From Streptomyces pactum (GTDB lineage: Bacteria > Actinomycetota > Actinomycetes > Streptomycetales > Streptomycetaceae), in assembly GCF_016031615.1 (NCBI RefSeq), contig NZ_JACYXC010000001.1, positions 1,488,001 to 1,552,000 of the forward strand: a DNA stretch of 64,000 nucleotides, in the 5' to 3' direction. Below, one piece after another: positions 12,121 to 20,375 of this stretch. Both the position numbers and the translations under genes were made by a program. The stretch's first letter is position 1; each line of letters opens with the position of its first letter. The notes under the pieces were generated by a model that saw nothing but the letters and a program-made list of their open reading frames with translations, made no database searches and was not told where the DNA came from.

Positions 12121-12357
12121 TCAGGCGCCCTGCGGGGTCCGGGCCTGCTGCGCGGCCGAGCGGCGCGGCTGCTGGCCCATGCCGGCCATCCGCATGGCCA
12201 GGCCCACGATGCCGCCGACGGCGACGATGCCCAGCCCCACCCAGAAGCCGACCGGCTCGGCCATCACGGTGAAGGCCGCGGACACGCAGAAGCCGATGAA
12301 GGCGATGATGACGCCGGTCCACGCGGCCGGGGTGTGGCCGTGGTTGTTACCCGCCAT
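12121..12357 (-). CDS. Small conserved HGHTPAAW-type membrane protein
   Basis: 78 residues: N-terminal HGHTPAAWTGV motif, two hydrophobic helices (IIAFIGFCVSAAFTVMA and VGFWVGLGIVAVGGIVGLAM) and a short charged tail. Actinobacteria carry many homologues next to the trp genes; the function is unknown. The ATG at 12357 has an excellent ribosome site (GAGGAGAAC). The gene is preceded by 148 bp after the TIGR02234 gene. Confidence 0.8.
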   Translation of the reverse strand: MAGNNHGHTPAAWTGVIIAFIGFCVSAAFTVMAEPVGFWVGLGIVAVGGIVGLAMRMAGMGQQPRRSAAQQARTPQGA

Positions 12358-12505
12358 GAGTTCTCCTCGAATGCTGTGCTGGTCCCCCGGCCTCCGCCGC
12401 CGGACGGTGTCCGGAGAGCCCGGGCCGGGGAGCGGGGGCGAACGCTCCGTGGCCATTCTCCCCGAATGCGCCGCCGGGGGTTCAGCGGGGGTGGGGGGTG
12501 GTGGA

Positions 12506-13186
12506 TCACCGGCGGTGTCCGTCAGGGGCGGGGTCCGGTGGGGTCCTCGCCGCGGTCCAGCGCCTTCCACAGGTCCTCGGGGCGGTCCGGGTCGGCGGGG
12601 GGGCGGCGGCGCGGCGGGCCGCGGGGCGGGGGGTGCCGCCGCGCTCGTACCGTCCGGACATGGCGGGCCAGTGGCGTCCGTAACCGAGGGCGAGGGCGCC
12701 GGCCAGGAGCAGCAGCACGCCGCCGGCGAGCGCCACCCAGGGCCAGGCGGTGTGCGCCACGTCGTGGATGGCGCTGTTGGCCAGCCCGGTCGCCCGGGAT
12801 GCCTTGTCCTCCAGGGCGTCGGTGTCCGAGGCGCCCGCCAGGGCGCTGACGACGATGCCGGCGCCGCAGAGGGTGAGCAGGGCGGCGACCACGACGCGGC
12901 CGGTGCGGCGCACCGCGAAGATCGCCACCAGGGCGGCGAGGCCGACCACCGCCAGGGCGCCGGGCAGCCCGGTGATGTCGTCGCCGTCGGCGCGCTGCGG
13001 GAGCGTGCCCTGGGCGACGGCGGCGGTGCCCTCGGCCCAGGTGCGGCTGCTGGCGAGCAGCACCAGCGCGGCCCCGGCGGCGCCGGACACCAGGGCGACG
13101 GCGAGGCTCCGGCGCCGCTTGCGTTCGGTGGCGGCGGAGATCTGCGGGGTCTGGGCACGGGGCTGGGGTACGGCTGCTGCACTCAC
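12506..13186 (-). CDS. TIGR02234 trp-region membrane protein, probable C-terminal frameshift
   Basis: Trp-region conserved membrane protein (TIGR02234 / Trp_oprn_chp). Residues up to about GRHWPAMSGRYERG contain four hydrophobic segments and the family pattern SRTWAEG after helix 1 and LPGALAVVGLAAL in helix 2. After that the annotated frame turns Arg/Pro-rich, whereas the alternative frame ending at 12522 reads DPDRPEDLWKALDRGEDPTG, which looks like the genuine C-terminus. One missing base in or near the G-runs at 12597-12603 (seven G) or 12628-12633 (six G) would join the two. The GTG at 13186 has GATAGT (-10) seven bases upstream and no ribosome site, typical of a leaderless mRNA. Confidence 0.8.
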   Translation of the reverse strand: MSAAAVPQPRAQTPQISAATERKRRRSLAVALVSGAAGAALVLLASSRTWAEGTAAVAQGTLPQRADGDDITGLPGALAVVGLAALVAIFAVRRTGRVVVAALLTLCGAGIVVSALAGASDTDALEDKASRATGLANSAIHDVAHTAWPWVALAGGVLLLLAGALALGYGRHWPAMSGRYERGGTPRPAARRAAAPPPTRTAPRTCGRRWTAARTPPDPAPDGHRR

Positions 13187-13193
13187 GGGTACC

Positions 13194-13199
13194 ACTATC
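13194..13199 (-). promoter_or_regulatory. Leaderless promoter -10 of the TIGR02234 gene
   Basis: GATAGT reads on the minus strand and ends seven bases before the GTG at 13186. No Shine-Dalgarno sequence lies between, so transcription would start at or next to the start codon. Confidence 0.5.
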
Positions 13200-13217
13200 C
13201 CGTACGCGAAACGGACA

Positions 13218-13239
13218 GTGCGGGCGGGGCCGCCCGCAC
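13218..13239 (-). terminator. Hairpin between trpE and the TIGR02234 gene
   Basis: GTGCGGGCGG (13218-13227) and CCGCCCGCAC (13230-13239) form a perfect 10-bp stem with a two-base centre. On the minus strand it follows trpE and comes just before the promoter of the TIGR02234 gene, so it probably separates the two transcripts. Confidence 0.5.
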
Positions 13240-13255
13240 GCCCCGCCGCCCCCGG

Positions 13256-13347
13256 CCCCGGTGGCCCGGACCGGATCGCGCGCGCCGCCGCCCCCCGCCG
13301 GCTCGTCTCCCCGGTGGCCCGGCCGGCCGCACGCCCCGGTGGCCCGG
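13256..13347. repeat. Three copies of a 14-mer in the trpE downstream gap
   Basis: CCCCGGTGGCCCGG occurs at 13256-13269, 13309-13322 and 13334-13347 within the 344-bp gap 13187-13530. No gene is supported in this gap. The copies are exact but GC-rich, so chance expansion is possible. Confidence 0.6.
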
Positions 13348-13530
13348 CCGCCGGCCCGCCGTCCCGTTGGTCCCGGTCGGCCCGCACCACCTGCGGCTCC
13401 CGCAAGCCCGGCGGTCCCGCGCTCCCCCGCCCGCCTCCGCGGCCGCGCCCTCGCCGCCCCCCGCACGCCCGCCGCCTCCGGCGGGACGGGACCAGGGCGG
13501 GGGGTCCGGGCCGGGGCCGGCGGGACCGGG

Positions 13531-15036
13531 TCAGCCGGACAGCTGGTTGGCGGTGTGCACCGCCCGCAGCACCGCCGCGGCCTTGTTGCGGCACTCGGTG
13601 TCCTCGGCGACCGGGTCGGAGTCGGCCACCACCCCGGCGCCCGCCTGCACATAGGCGGTGCCGTCGCGCAGCAGCGCGGTGCGGATCGCGATCGCGGTGT
13701 CCGAGTCGCCGGCGAAGTCCAGGTAGCCGACGCAGCCGCCGTACAGTCCGCGCCGGGTCGGCTCCAGTTCCTCGATGATCTGCATGGCGCGCGGCTTGGG
13801 CGCCCCGGAGAGGGTGCCGGCGGGGAAGCACGCGGTCAGGACGTCGAAGGCGGAGCGGCCCGGGGCGAGCGTGCCGGTGACGGTGGAGACGATGTGCATC
13901 ACGTGGCTGTAGCGCTCCACCGACATGAAGTCCACCACCTCGACGCTGCCGGGCTCGCAGACCCGGCCCAGGTCGTTGCGGCCCAGGTCGACCAGCATCA
14001 GGTGCTCGGCCCGCTCCTTGGGGTCGGCGAGCAGCTCCTCGGCGAGGGCGGCGTCCGCCCGGGGGGTGGCGCCGCGCGGCCGGGTGCCGGCGATGGGGTG
14101 CAGCATCGCCCGGCCCCGCTCGACCTTGACCAGCGCCTCCGGGCTGGAGCCGACGACGTCGAAGGCGGTGCCGTTCTCGTCGGGGAACCGGAACAGGTAC
14201 ATGTACGGGCTGGGGTTGGTGGCCCGCAGCACCCGGTAGACGTCGAGCGCGCTCGCCGTGCACGGGGTCTCGAAGCGCTGGGAGGGGACCACCTGGAACG
14301 CCTCGCCGGCCCGGATGCGCTCCTTGATCTCCTCGACCGCCGCCTGGTAGTCCGTGCCGCCCCAGGCGGTGGTGAACGGCGGCAGTTCCGAGGGCGGCAG
14401 GGCGGTGGGCGCGGTGGGGACCGGGCGTGCCAGGTCGGCGGCCATGGCGTCCAGCCGGGCGACGGCGTCGGCGTACGCCTCGTCCACCCCGGTGTCGAGG
14501 TCGTTGTGGTTGATGGCGTTGGCGATCAGCAGGACGGTGCCGTCCCAGTGGTCCAGCACCGCCAGGTCCGAGGTGAGCAGCATCGTCAGTTCGGGCAGCC
14601 GCAGTTCGTCCCGGCCGCTGTCGCCGATGCGCTCCAGGCGGCGGACGATGTCGTAGCCGAGGTAGCCGACCATGCCGCCGGTGAACGGGGGCAGGCCGGC
14701 GCCCGCCTCGGGCACCGGCGGGGTGTGCAGGGTCTCGACGGTGGCGCGCAGCGCCTGGAGCGGGTCTCCGTCGGTGGGCACCCCCACCGGCGGGGTGCCC
14801 AGCCAGTGGGCGCGGCCGTCCCGTTCGGTGAGGGCGGCGGAGCTGCGGACGCCGATGAACGAGTAGCGGGACCAGGACCGGCCGTTCTCCGCCGACTCCA
14901 GCAGGAAGGTGCCGGGCCGTTCGGCGGCGAGCTTGCGGTACAGGCCGACCGGTGTGTCGCCGTCGGCGAGCAGCCTGCGGCTCACCGGGATGACCCGGCG
15001 GTCGGCCGCCAGCGCGCGGAAGGTGTCGAGATCCAT
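13531..15036 (-). CDS. trpE: Anthranilate synthase component I
   Basis: Makes anthranilate from chorismate with a glutamine amidotransferase partner; first committed step to tryptophan. 501 residues. The N-terminal half carries the feedback-site motif LLESAENGRSWSRYSF; the chorismate-binding half shows EAFQVVPSQRF, SPEALVKVERG, HPIAGTRPRG, EHLMLVDLGRNDLGRV, TACFPAGTLSGAPKPRAM and IAIRTALLRDG. I chose the ATG at 15036, which has GGGGGAAG upstream; an in-frame ATG at 15066 would add ten residues but has no ribosome site. It lies just behind hisI and probably shares its transcript. I see no Trp-codon leader peptide. The amidotransferase subunit is not in the window. Confidence 0.96.
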   Translation of the reverse strand: MDLDTFRALAADRRVIPVSRRLLADGDTPVGLYRKLAAERPGTFLLESAENGRSWSRYSFIGVRSSAALTERDGRAHWLGTPPVGVPTDGDPLQALRATVETLHTPPVPEAGAGLPPFTGGMVGYLGYDIVRRLERIGDSGRDELRLPELTMLLTSDLAVLDHWDGTVLLIANAINHNDLDTGVDEAYADAVARLDAMAADLARPVPTAPTALPPSELPPFTTAWGGTDYQAAVEEIKERIRAGEAFQVVPSQRFETPCTASALDVYRVLRATNPSPYMYLFRFPDENGTAFDVVGSSPEALVKVERGRAMLHPIAGTRPRGATPRADAALAEELLADPKERAEHLMLVDLGRNDLGRVCEPGSVEVVDFMSVERYSHVMHIVSTVTGTLAPGRSAFDVLTACFPAGTLSGAPKPRAMQIIEELEPTRRGLYGGCVGYLDFAGDSDTAIAIRTALLRDGTAYVQAGAGVVADSDPVAEDTECRNKAAAVLRAVHTANQLSG

Positions 15037-15076
15037 GGTGGCTTCCCCCGGGGTCGTCGCCGTCATGGCGCGGAGC

Positions 15077-15466
15077 CTACTGCTCCAGCGGCAGCTGACC
15101 GGAATCGAAGCAGGTGCGGTCCCCGGTGTGGCAGGCGGCGCCCACCTGGTCCACCTTGACCAGGATGGTGTCCGCGTCGCAGTCCAGCGCCACCGACTTC
15201 ACGTGCTGGACGTGGCCGGAGGTGTCGCCCTTGACCCAGTACTCCTGGCGGCTGCGGCTCCAGTAGGTGCAGCGGCCGGTGGTGAGGGTGCGGTGCAGCG
15301 CCTCGTCGTCCATCCACCCGAGCATCAGCACCTCCCCGGTGTCGTACTGCTGGGCGATGGCGGGGACGAGTCCGTCGGCGTTGCGCTTCAGCCGCGCGGC
15401 GAGCGCCGGGTCGAGCGGGGAGGGCACCTCGGCGGCGCGGGCCGCGGGGCGTTCGGAGCCGGTCAT
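15077..15466 (-). CDS. hisI: Phosphoribosyl-AMP cyclohydrolase
   Basis: Hydrolyses phosphoribosyl-AMP in step 3 of histidine synthesis. 129 residues. The metal and catalytic motifs are visible: MLGWMDDEAL, TYWSRSRQEYWVKGDTSGH, LDCDADTILVKVDQ and CHTGDRTCF. This gene is away from the main his operon and instead heads the trpE transcript. The ATG at 15466 is preceded by CAGAAT six bases upstream with no ribosome site, so the mRNA may be leaderless. Confidence 0.96.
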   Translation of the reverse strand: MTGSERPAARAAEVPSPLDPALAARLKRNADGLVPAIAQQYDTGEVLMLGWMDDEALHRTLTTGRCTYWSRSRQEYWVKGDTSGHVQHVKSVALDCDADTILVKVDQVGAACHTGDRTCFDSGQLPLEQ

Positions 15467-15579
15467 GGGCCCATTCTGCCCTGCCGTACGGGGTGCCGGA
15501 CGCCGGTGGCGACCGGTGGACCGGCCGGTATCCGTCGCCCGACCGGCGGACGGGCACCGGTATGCGGCATGCTTCGGTC

Positions 15580-16491
15580 ATGACGTCTCCGCCTCCGTCG
15601 AGCCCCTTCGGTCCTCCCGGCAGCGGTGGCTTCGGGCCACCGCCGCCCCAGGGTCCCGGCCCGGGCGGCGGGCCGGGACCGGGGGGCTTCGGACCGCCCG
15701 GCTCCCCCGGTTTCGGGCCGCCCGTGCCGCCCGGCGGTTTCGGCGGCCCGGGCGGTGGTTTCGGCGGATCGGGCGGCCCGGGCGGCGGGTTCGGGCCGCC
15801 GGTGCCGCCGCCGGGTCCGCCACGCCGCAACGGGCGGAAGGTGGCGGCCGTCGCGGCGGGCGCGGTGGCCGCGGCGGCGCTGGTGGCCGGCGGGGTGCTG
15901 TACGCACTGGGCGACGACGGCGACGACGGGGGCAGGCCGGCCGCCGCCGGTTCCTCCGCCGCGTCCGCCACCGGCACGCCCTCCGCCCCGCCGAGTTCCC
16001 CGGCGGCCGGGCCGTCGGGCACCGAGGACCCGGGGCGGGGCGCCCCGCTGGGCGGCGGTCCGGGGGACGGCTCCGACGAACCGGACGCCTCGTCCTCCCC
16101 CACCGACTCCGGCACCGACTCCTCCGCCCCGGCGGTGCCGTACGTGGCGCTGGAGCCGGGGCAGTGCTTCGACCACCCCGGTCTGGACAGCACGGTGACC
16201 CGGGTGGAGATCCGCTCCTGCGACGGTCCGCACGACGGTGAGGTCATCGCCAACGAGACGCTGACCGGCACCTTCGGCACCGAGCAGGAGATCCAGCAGA
16301 AGGCTCTGGGCCTGTGCCGGGCGGACGCCGAGAAGCGCCTGGCGGACCTGCCGCGGGACAAGACCTTCTACTACTACGCGCTCTACCCGTCCCGGGAGAC
16401 CTACGCCCGGGGCCAGGACCGGGTGTCGTGTTCGCTGACGCTCAGCGCCTCCGTGGACGGCCCCAAGCTCCAGGAGCCGCTGCCCGGCTGA
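15580..16491 (+). CDS. Pro/Gly-rich membrane protein with septum-formation-like domain
   Basis: 303 residues. Residues 1-85 are a Gly/Pro/Phe-rich cytoplasmic region with GFGPP repeats; a single helix follows (VAAVAAGAVAAAALVAGGVLYAL); then a Ser/Pro/Asp-rich linker and an extracellular C-terminal domain of about 110 residues starting at VALEPGQCFDHPG. That domain resembles Septum_form (PF13845): the pattern GQCF...SCDGPHDGEVIA with three further cysteines fits a disulfide-bonded fold. Function is unknown. The start is uncertain: ATG at 15580 chosen, ATG at 15562 is in frame and neither has a strong ribosome site. Divergent from hisI. Confidence 0.75.
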   Translation: MTSPPPSSPFGPPGSGGFGPPPPQGPGPGGGPGPGGFGPPGSPGFGPPVPPGGFGGPGGGFGGSGGPGGGFGPPVPPPGPPRRNGRKVAAVAAGAVAAAALVAGGVLYALGDDGDDGGRPAAAGSSAASATGTPSAPPSSPAAGPSGTEDPGRGAPLGGGPGDGSDEPDASSSPTDSGTDSSAPAVPYVALEPGQCFDHPGLDSTVTRVEIRSCDGPHDGEVIANETLTGTFGTEQEIQQKALGLCRADAEKRLADLPRDKTFYYYALYPSRETYARGQDRVSCSLTLSASVDGPKLQEPLPG

Positions 16492-16664
16492 CCGTCCGCC
16501 GGCCCGCGAGGGCGGCGCGGACCGCCTCCGGACGGTGCGGTACGGCGCCGGGCGGCGGCGGGGCCGGGCGCCTGGCGGGGTGGCGCCGCCTCCCCCGGTG
16601 ACGCGTCCGGTCGCGGACGGGCGCCGGATTCCGCGGCCGGACGGCTGGTGTCCGCGCCACCCTC

Positions 16665-16684
16665 GTGTTACTCATTGGTAACAC
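16665..16684. promoter_or_regulatory. Perfect palindrome upstream of PucR-type gene, probable operator
   Basis: GTGTTAC-TCATTG-GTAACAC is a perfect 7-bp inverted repeat with a 6-bp spacer, in a rare AT-containing patch 41 bp before the start of the regulator gene. It looks like a dimeric repressor or activator site; autoregulation is an inference. Confidence 0.65.
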
Positions 16685-16724
16685 CAGGGTGGGCGGTACC
16701 GCGGCGTCTGCGGGGAGGGGCGGC

Positions 16725-17966
16725 ATGAGCGGCGACCAGAGCACGATCGCGCCGGGCGGCACCCCGCCGCACCGGCGGCTCGCCTCCGCGACGCACGATC
16801 TGTCGGCCCGGGTGCTGGAGGAACTGGTCGCCCGCGTCCCGGCCTACCGCGGTCTGCCCCGGGAGCGGCTGCGCGCCGAGATCGGCCGCACCGTGGAGTA
16901 CGGGGTGCGCGCGCTGACCCGGGTGCTCGACACCGGCCGGCTCCCGGCACCCGAACAGCTCGCACGGATACGGGAGTCGGCGGCCCGGCGGGCGGAGGAC
17001 GGCGTTCCGCTGGAGGCGGTGCTCAGCGCCTACCACCTGGGCGCGCAGCTGTGCCTGGACCGGCTGGCCGCCACCGCCGGGCCGGCCGACCTGCCGTCGG
17101 TCCTCGCCGTGCACCGGCTGGTGCTTCGCTGCCTGGACCTGCTGTCGTCGGCGGCCTCGGCCGGGTACGCGGCGGAGCGCCGGGCGGCGGCCGGGGACGC
17201 GCACGCCGCCCGGCGGTCGCTGCTGGCGGACCTCCTGGAGGGCGCGCCCGCGCCGGCCGCGGCCCGCCGCGCGGGTGTCCGGCTGCCGGCCTGCTACCTG
17301 GTGCTCGGGCTGCGGTTCGGACCGCACCCGCAGGAGCTGCGGCCGGGCGCCGATCCGGTGGCGGCCGCACGGCGGAAGCTGCGCCGGGCCCGCGCGGAGC
17401 TGGAGCGGCACGTGGCCGGGGACGCGCCGGCGCTGTTCGCCGCCGACGGCGGGGTCGCCCTGGTGCCGCGCGAGGTGCCCGGCACCGGTCCGGCCGGAAA
17501 GGACTGGGACTGGCTCTCCTCGGTGGTGCGGCACATGAGCCAGGTGTCCGGCGCCGAGATCTGGGCCGGGGCGGTGGCGGCGGCGCCGGAGGAGGTGGCC
17601 GAGGCCGCCCCGCTGGCGGGGCAGGTGTGCGAGACGGCCACCGTCTTCGACCGGCCGCCGGGGCTGTACCGGCTGGCCGACGTGGCACTGGAGTACCAGC
17701 TCACCCGCCCCGGGCCGGCCCGCGAGGAGCTGGCCGCGCTGCTGGCGCCGCTGACCGGGCGGCCGGAGCTGCTGGAGACGCTGCGCGTGTTCATGGCCGG
17801 GCCGGTGGACCGCCGGCGGACCGCCGCCGCGCTCCAGGTGCACCCCAACACCGTGGACTACCGGCTGCGGAAGGTGGCCGCGCTCACCGGTCTGGACACC
17901 AGCCGGCCGGCCGATCTGCCGACGATCCGGGCCGCGCTCATCGCGCACCGGGTGAGCGCCCGGTGA
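16725..17966 (+). CDS. PucR/CdaR-family transcriptional regulator
   Basis: 413 residues. The N-terminal part (about 20-175) is an all-helical sensor region of the RsbR-N-like type often seen in these regulators. The middle (about 185-330) is the GGDEF-like CdaR domain, and the C-terminus is the PucR helix-turn-helix (VDRRRTAAALQVHPNTVDYRLRKVAALTGL). Streptomyces FasR, an activator of fatty-acid genes, has the same C-terminal type, but I cannot assign this protein to that role. ATG at 16725 chosen for the GGAGGGG ribosome site; an earlier in-frame ATG lies inside the palindrome. Its last codons are copied in the tandem repeat that follows. Confidence 0.88.
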   Translation: MSGDQSTIAPGGTPPHRRLASATHDLSARVLEELVARVPAYRGLPRERLRAEIGRTVEYGVRALTRVLDTGRLPAPEQLARIRESAARRAEDGVPLEAVLSAYHLGAQLCLDRLAATAGPADLPSVLAVHRLVLRCLDLLSSAASAGYAAERRAAAGDAHAARRSLLADLLEGAPAPAAARRAGVRLPACYLVLGLRFGPHPQELRPGADPVAAARRKLRRARAELERHVAGDAPALFAADGGVALVPREVPGTGPAGKDWDWLSSVVRHMSQVSGAEIWAGAVAAAPEEVAEAAPLAGQVCETATVFDRPPGLYRLADVALEYQLTRPGPAREELAALLAPLTGRPELLETLRVFMAGPVDRRRTAAALQVHPNTVDYRLRKVAALTGLDTSRPADLPTIRAALIAHRVSAR

Positions 17967-18250
17967 CGACGGGCCAGGCGCCCGCCGGAGGGGGTGCGGC
18001 GCCCGGGCGCCGCCGATGGGGTGCGCCGCCCGGACGCCCCCGGCCGCCGGCCTGACGCCGGAGCCCGGTCGTCGGACGGCGACGGCCCGGGCGGCGCTGA
18101 TCGCGCACCGGGTGTCGCCCGGTGACGACCGGCCAGACCCCCGCCGGAGATGCGAGGTCGCCCGGACGCCGCCGATGGGGTGCCTCGCCCGGACGCCCCC
18201 GGCCGCCGGCCTGACGCCGGAGCCCGGTCGTCGGACGGCGACGGCCCGGC
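17930..18250 (+). repeat. Tandem duplication of about 160 bp at the 3' end of the PucR-type gene
   Basis: Two diverged copies with a period of 159-160 bp. The block TCGCGCACCGGGTG occurs at 17941 and 18101, GCCGCCGATGGGGTGC in both copies, and AGCCCGGTCGTCGGACGGCG at 18062 and 18221. The first copy begins inside the gene: the codons for ARAALIAHRVS at its 3' end appear again at about 18090-18115 in a non-coding context. A possible decayed third copy starts near 18245. The gap 17967-18628 otherwise shows no gene. Confidence 0.85.
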
Positions 18251-18615
18251 GCGCACCGCAACGGCGCACCGCGGCGGCCCGGGCGCAGCGGCCGAACGCG
18301 ACGGCCGGGGCGCACCGGCCCGAACGCGGCGGCCCTAACGTGACAGCGACGCGACGGCCGGGCGCGCCGGACCCCCGCGAACCGGAGCCCGCGGACGGAA
18401 CGCCTGGGCGCGGGGTGCCGATGCGGCGGCCGGGGTGTGTCACGCCCGGGCGCCGGAGCCCTGCGGCCGGGGTCCCACGGCCGGCCGGGCGCCGCGATGC
18501 CGGCCGGACCGCCGGTCCCGCCCCGGTGGCACCGCCCGGCCGCGGCGGTGCCCGGGACCCGCCGTACGGCCGACCCGGCGGGCGCGGCACCGTGGCCCGG
18601 CCGCACGCCCGGTCG

Positions 18616-18621
18616 TACCCT
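18616..18621 (+). promoter_or_regulatory. Leaderless promoter -10 of the TIGR03085 gene
   Basis: TACCCT ends seven bases before the ATG at 18629, and no ribosome-binding site lies between. A weak -35-like TGGCCC sits 17 bases upstream. Confidence 0.45.
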
Positions 18622-18628
18622 GGCCCCC

Positions 18629-19261
18629 ATGTCCACCCATGCCCAGCGCGAACGACTGCTCCTCGCCGATCTCCTGGAGGCGGCCGGCCCGCAGGCCCCG
18701 ACGCTCTGCGAAGGCTGGACCACCCGGGACCTCGCCGCCCACCTGGTGGTCCGGGAACGCCGTGCCGACGCCGCCACCGGAGCGCTGTTCAAGCCGCTGG
18801 CGGCGCGGCTGGAGCGGGTGCAGGCCGAGTTCGCCGCCAAGCCGTACGAGGAGCTGATCCAGCTCATCCGCACCGGGCCGCCCCGGCTCTCCCCGTTCGC
18901 CCTGAAGCAGATCGACGAGGCGGCGAACACGGTGGAGTTCTTCGTGCACGGCGAGGACGTCCGCCGGGCGGAGCCGGACTGGACGCCGCGCCCGGTCGAT
19001 CCGGTCCTCGCCGATGTGCTGTGGTCGCGGATCGAGCGCGCCGCCCGGCTGTTCGCCCGCCGCTGCCCGGTCGGGCTGGTGCTCCGCCGCCCCGACGGCC
19101 GCACCGCGGTCGCCCGCCGCGGCACCCCGGTGGTGACCGCGACCGGCGAACCGGCCGAGCTGCTGCTCCTGCTGTACGGCCGTCAGCAGGTGGCCCAGGT
19201 CGCGCTGGACGGTGACAAGGAGGCGGTGGAGCGGCTCCACGAGGCCCGGCTGGGTCTGTGA
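18629..19261 (+). CDS. TIGR03085-family DinB/maleylpyruvate-isomerase-like protein
   Basis: 210 residues of the actinobacterial TIGR03085 family, a branch of the DinB-like four-helix fold. The N-terminal pattern ERLLLADLLEAAGPQAPTLCEGWTTRDLAAHLVVRERR contains the first metal-ligand His, and NTVEFFVHGEDVRRAEP contains the second conserved His region. A short C-terminal alpha/beta part follows (PVGLVLRRPDGRTAVAR). Characterised relatives use mycothiol, but the substrate here is unknown. The gene stands alone with a leaderless-type promoter. Confidence 0.85.
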   Translation: MSTHAQRERLLLADLLEAAGPQAPTLCEGWTTRDLAAHLVVRERRADAATGALFKPLAARLERVQAEFAAKPYEELIQLIRTGPPRLSPFALKQIDEAANTVEFFVHGEDVRRAEPDWTPRPVDPVLADVLWSRIERAARLFARRCPVGLVLRRPDGRTAVARRGTPVVTATGEPAELLLLLYGRQQVAQVALDGDKEAVERLHEARLGL

Positions 19262-19604
19262 GCGGGGCCCGGGCCCGGAGCCGGTGCGTCCGGCCCCGCC
19301 CGGGCCGGGCCGCTGGGTCCGGCCGCGCCGCCCCGTAGCGCGCCGCCGGCCGGGCCCGCCGCCCGTCACCGGGTCACCGGCCACGCCGACCCGCGCCGCC
19401 GCCGGCCACGCCGATCCGCGCCGGCGTCGTCGCCGGGTCACCGTGCCGCCCGCCCGCGCACACCCGCCGCCCCGGTCCGGACCGGACCGGGGCCGGACCG
19501 GCGGAAAACGGCGGCCGGCCCCGGCTCAGGGGCACACGGGCGCGAAAACACGAGCCGCGCCCAGGGCCACGGCCCCCGCGCCCGCTCAGGGGCGCGGCCC
19601 GGGC
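19262..19604. other. Gap between TIGR03085 gene and hisF with short repeats
   Basis: 343 bp between convergent genes; no gene supported. CCGGCCACGCCGA(C/T)CCGCGCCG occurs twice about 26 bp apart near 19378-19425. A hairpin with arms GGGCGCG (19538-19544) and CGCGCCC (19556-19562) and an 11-base loop, 43 bp past the hisF stop, is a candidate terminator. Confidence 0.45.
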
Positions 19605-20375
19605 TCAGCGGACCGGGTGGCCCGCCGAGCGCAGCGCGTCCTTGACCTGGCCGATGCGCAGGTCGCCGAAGTGGAAGACGGAGGCGGCGAGCACCGCGTC
19701 GGCGCCGGCCTCCACCGCGGGGGCGAAGTCGGCGAGGCGCCCGGCGCCGCCGCTGGCGATGACCGGGACGGTCACGTGCTTGCGCACCGCGGCGATCATC
19801 TCGGTGTCGTAGCCGTCCTTGGTGCCGTCGGCGTCCATGGAGTTCAGCAGGATCTCCCCGGCGCCCAGCTCGGCCGCGCGGTGCGCCCACTCCACCGCGT
19901 CCAGGCCGGTGCCGCGGCGCCCGCCGTGCGTGGTCACCTCGTACCCGCTGGGGGTGGTGGTGTCCTCCGGGGTGCGGCGGGCGTCCACCGAGAGCACCAG
20001 CACCTGGCGGCCGAAGCGCTCGGCGATCTCCCGGATCAGCTCCGGGCGGGCGATCGCGGCGGTGTTGACGCCGACCTTGTCCGCGCCGGCGCGCAGCAGC
20101 CGGTCGACGTCGTCGGCGGTGCGCACGCCCCCGCCCACGGTGAGCGGGATGAAGACCTGCTCGGCGGTGCGGCGCACCACGTCGTAGGTGGTCTCCCGGT
20201 TCCCGGAGGAGGCGGTGATGTCGAGGAAGGTCAGCTCGTCGGCGCCCTCCTCGCCGTAGATCCGGGCCATCTCGACCGGGTCGCCGGCGTCCCGCAGGTT
20301 CTGGAAGTTGACCCCCTTGACGACCCGGCCGTTGTCCACGTCCAGGCAGGGGATGACTCGGACCGCCAGGGTCAT
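19605..20375 (-). CDS. hisF: Imidazole glycerol phosphate synthase, cyclase subunit
   Basis: Synthase half of IGP synthase; uses ammonia from HisH to form IGP and AICAR. 256-residue TIM barrel. Catalytic aspartates are in RVIPCLDVDNGRVVKG (first strand) and LLNSMDADGTKDGYD; the phosphate sites are VIASGGAGRLADF and AVLAASVFHFGD. The ATG overlaps the ridA stop by four bases (ATGA, 20372-20375). Last gene of the his operon. Confidence 0.98.
   Translation of the reverse strand: MTLAVRVIPCLDVDNGRVVKGVNFQNLRDAGDPVEMARIYGEEGADELTFLDITASSGNRETTYDVVRRTAEQVFIPLTVGGGVRTADDVDRLLRAGADKVGVNTAAIARPELIREIAERFGRQVLVLSVDARRTPEDTTTPSGYEVTTHGGRRGTGLDAVEWAHRAAELGAGEILLNSMDADGTKDGYDTEMIAAVRKHVTVPVIASGGAGRLADFAPAVEAGADAVLAASVFHFGDLRIGQVKDALRSAGHPVR

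Noticed and set aside
13531..15120. Trp attenuator with leader peptide before trpE
   Set aside because: hisI lies only a few bases upstream and I find no short ORF with Trp codons.
17967..18628. Short CRISPR-like array
   Set aside because: The repeat is a two-copy tandem duplication of about 160 bp that includes coding sequence; there are no regularly spaced short repeats or cas genes.
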